Part shown: positions 62,582 to 64,000 of the stretch, one piece after another
How positions within the stretch are numbered: position 1 is the first letter of the stretch
Layout: each line of letters starts with the position of its first letter
Source of the DNA: Paraburkholderia elongata
GTDB taxonomy: Bacteria; Pseudomonadota; Gammaproteobacteria; Burkholderiales; Burkholderiaceae
Assembly (NCBI RefSeq): GCF_013177735.1
Contig: NZ_WOEZ01000044.1
Span: forward strand, 62,001 to 126,000
Reading direction: 5' to 3'
Length of the DNA stretch: 64,000 bases
Translations under genes and position numbers: made by a program
Notes under the pieces: generated by a model
Told to the model about the DNA's origin: nothing
Database searches by the model: none
What the model saw: only the letters and a program-made list of their open reading frames with translations

Positions 62582-64000
62582 ATGTCAACGATCAACTACA
62601 GCGAAAAGATTCCGAACAACGTCAATCTCGCCGACGACCGCGCATTGCAACGCGCACTCGAACAGTGGCAGCCGAATTTTCTGTCGTGGTGGGGCGATAT
62701 GGGCCCGGAAGGCTCGCATGGCTATGACGTGTATCTGCGCACGGCGGTGAGCGTCGACGCGGGCGGTTGGGCGCATTTCGATCACGTGAAGATGCCGGAC
62801 TATCGCTGGGGCATTTTTCTCACGCCCGGCGAGCAGGATCGCAAGATTCATTTCGGCGAGCACAAGGGAGAGGCTGCGTGGCAGGACGTGCCCGGCGAGC
62901 ATCGTGCGAATCTGCGCCGCATCATCGTCACGCAAGGCGATACAGAACCGGCTTCGGTCGAGCAGCAACGGCATCTGGGTTTGACCGCACCGTCGATGTA
63001 CGACATGCGCAACCTGTTTCAGGTGAACGTGGAAGAAGGCCGTCACCTGTGGGCGATGGTGTATCTGCTACATCGCTACTTTGGCCGCGACGGTCGCGAG
63101 GAAGCCGAAGCATTGCTCGGCCGCCGTTCGGGCGACGAAGACAATCCGCGCATTCTCGGCGCCTTCAATGAGAAAACGCCGGACTGGCTCGCGTTCTACA
63201 TGTTCACGTACTTTACCGACCGCGACGGCAAGTTCCAGTTGTCGGCACTTGCCGAGTCGGGTTTCGATCCGCTTGCGCGCACCACGAAATTCATGCTGAC
63301 CGAAGAAGCGCATCACATGTTCGTCGGCGAATCGGGCGTGTCGCGTGTGATTCAGCGCACTGCGCAAGTGATGAATGAACTGGGCACGGACGACGTCGCG
63401 AAGATTCGCGCGGCCGGCGTGATCGATCTGCCGACCATCCAGCGTTATCTGAACTTCCATTACTCGGTGACGATCGATCTGTTCGGCGCCGATCATTCAT
63501 CGAATGCGGCTACGTTCTATAGCTCGGGCCTGAAGGGTCGCTATGAAGAGAACAAGCGCGACGACGATCATCAATTGAACGGACAAAGCTACAAGCTGCT
63601 CGACGTGCAGGACGGCAAACTGGTCGAGCGCGAAGTGCCGATGCTCAACGCCATGAATGAAGTGCTGCGCGACGACTACATTAAAGATTCGGTGGCAGGC
63701 GTCGGCCGCTGGAACAAGGTGCTCGAAAAGGCCGGCATCGATTTCCGCATGACGGTACCGCATAAAGCGTTCAACCGGCAGATCGGCACGTTTGCCGGTA
63801 CCCGTGTGTCGCCGGATGGCCGCGTGATCAGCGAGACCGAATGGGCCGCCAATGAAGCGAAGTGGCTCGCCACGCCGGAAGATCGCGCGTATGTCTCTTC
63901 GTTGATGGGCCGCGTCACCGAGCCCGGCAAGTTCGCGAACTGGATTGCGCCGCCGGCAATGGGCGTGAACCGTCAACCGGTCGATTTCGAATACGTGCGC
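62582..64000 (+). CDS. boxB: Benzoyl-CoA epoxidase, catalytic subunit (runs off right edge)
   Basis: Open from the ATG at 62582 to the last base: 473 codons without a stop. MSTINYSEKIPNNVNLADDR matches BoxB. The diiron ligands are in NVEEGRHLWAM and LTEEAHHMFVGE plus HYSVTIDLFGADHSSNAATF. It epoxidises the benzoyl-CoA ring with O2 and electrons from BoxA. Known BoxB proteins are about this long, so only the last few residues are likely to be missing. boxA is expected just beyond the edge. Confidence 0.93.
   Translation, partial: MSTINYSEKIPNNVNLADDRALQRALEQWQPNFLSWWGDMGPEGSHGYDVYLRTAVSVDAGGWAHFDHVKMPDYRWGIFLTPGEQDRKIHFGEHKGEAAWQDVPGEHRANLRRIIVTQGDTEPASVEQQRHLGLTAPSMYDMRNLFQVNVEEGRHLWAMVYLLHRYFGRDGREEAEALLGRRSGDEDNPRILGAFNEKTPDWLAFYMFTYFTDRDGKFQLSALAESGFDPLARTTKFMLTEEAHHMFVGESGVSRVIQRTAQVMNELGTDDVAKIRAAGVIDLPTIQRYLNFHYSVTIDLFGADHSSNAATFYSSGLKGRYEENKRDDDHQLNGQSYKLLDVQDGKLVEREVPMLNAMNEVLRDDYIKDSVAGVGRWNKVLEKAGIDFRMTVPHKAFNRQIGTFAGTRVSPDGRVISETEWAANEAKWLATPEDRAYVSSLMGRVTEPGKFANWIAPPAMGVNRQPVDFEYVR

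Overview
The window reads as a chromosome segment of a beta-proteobacterium, most likely Paraburkholderia or Burkholderia. The support is high GC, a benzoyl-CoA epoxidation (box) cluster, Burkholderia-type porins, a DUF5594-like protein, many aromatic and CoA-ester catabolic operons and a hairpin repeat of the kind common in Paraburkholderia intergenic DNA. No taxonomic search was run.

Positions 1 to about 14,490 are the right part of an integrated genomic island. Its right boundary is the 3' half of a tRNA-Pro(GGG) gene (14446-14490) followed by that tRNA's terminator, and next to it a P4-type tyrosine recombinase, an AlpA-like regulator and a Rep-like protein, all on the minus strand. Cargo to the left is sparse: small lipoproteins and membrane peptides, a Sel1-repeat protein, gene fossils, a conserved unknown protein, and a 1,427-residue GHKL-ATPase/DUF3883 protein that looks like a stand-alone conflict or defence gene. 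A 14-15 bp near-palindrome (TGCAATCAAKTGCA) recurs at least ten times between 4.8 and 12.4 kb, often just before a start codon or between small genes. I consider this the most unusual feature of the window.

14.6-28.1 kb is an aromatic-acid uptake and oxygenation locus. A MarR regulator and a truncated hydrolase precede a minus-strand operon (bacteriohemerythrin, reductase, two phthalate-dioxygenase-like Rieske oxygenases, SDR). This operon diverges from a porin, a complete Liv-type ABC importer and an atypical epimerase. A CTTCC-N2-GGAAG inverted repeat occurs both in front of the MarR gene and in the divergent promoter region, so the regulator may control both sides. 28.3-33.9 kb holds a PimF/PimC/PimD-like dicarboxyl-CoA beta-oxidation operon with a divergent LysR regulator. 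34-38.6 kb has small genes, a hairpin repeat and two chemoreceptors.

38.9-46.5 kb is a MocR regulator divergent from a Nit1C cluster (MSMEG_0572 family, nitrilase, radical SAM, GNAT, AIR-synthase-like, MSMEG_0570 family, flavin oxidoreductase). The cluster has a convincing sigma-54 promoter with an NtrC-like upstream site, and the glycosyltransferase found in some versions is reduced to a fossil. 46.6-54.8 kb contains a Tat-exported phospholipase C, a small lipoprotein, and an IclR / RidA / SelA-fold PLP enzyme / porin / GntP permease group. 54.9-64 kb is the aerobic benzoyl-CoA (box) cluster: alpha/beta hydrolase, benzoate-CoA ligase, BoxD and DUF4863 on the minus strand; BoxR, BoxC and BoxB (running off the right edge) on the plus strand. 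Divergent promoter candidates overlap between them.
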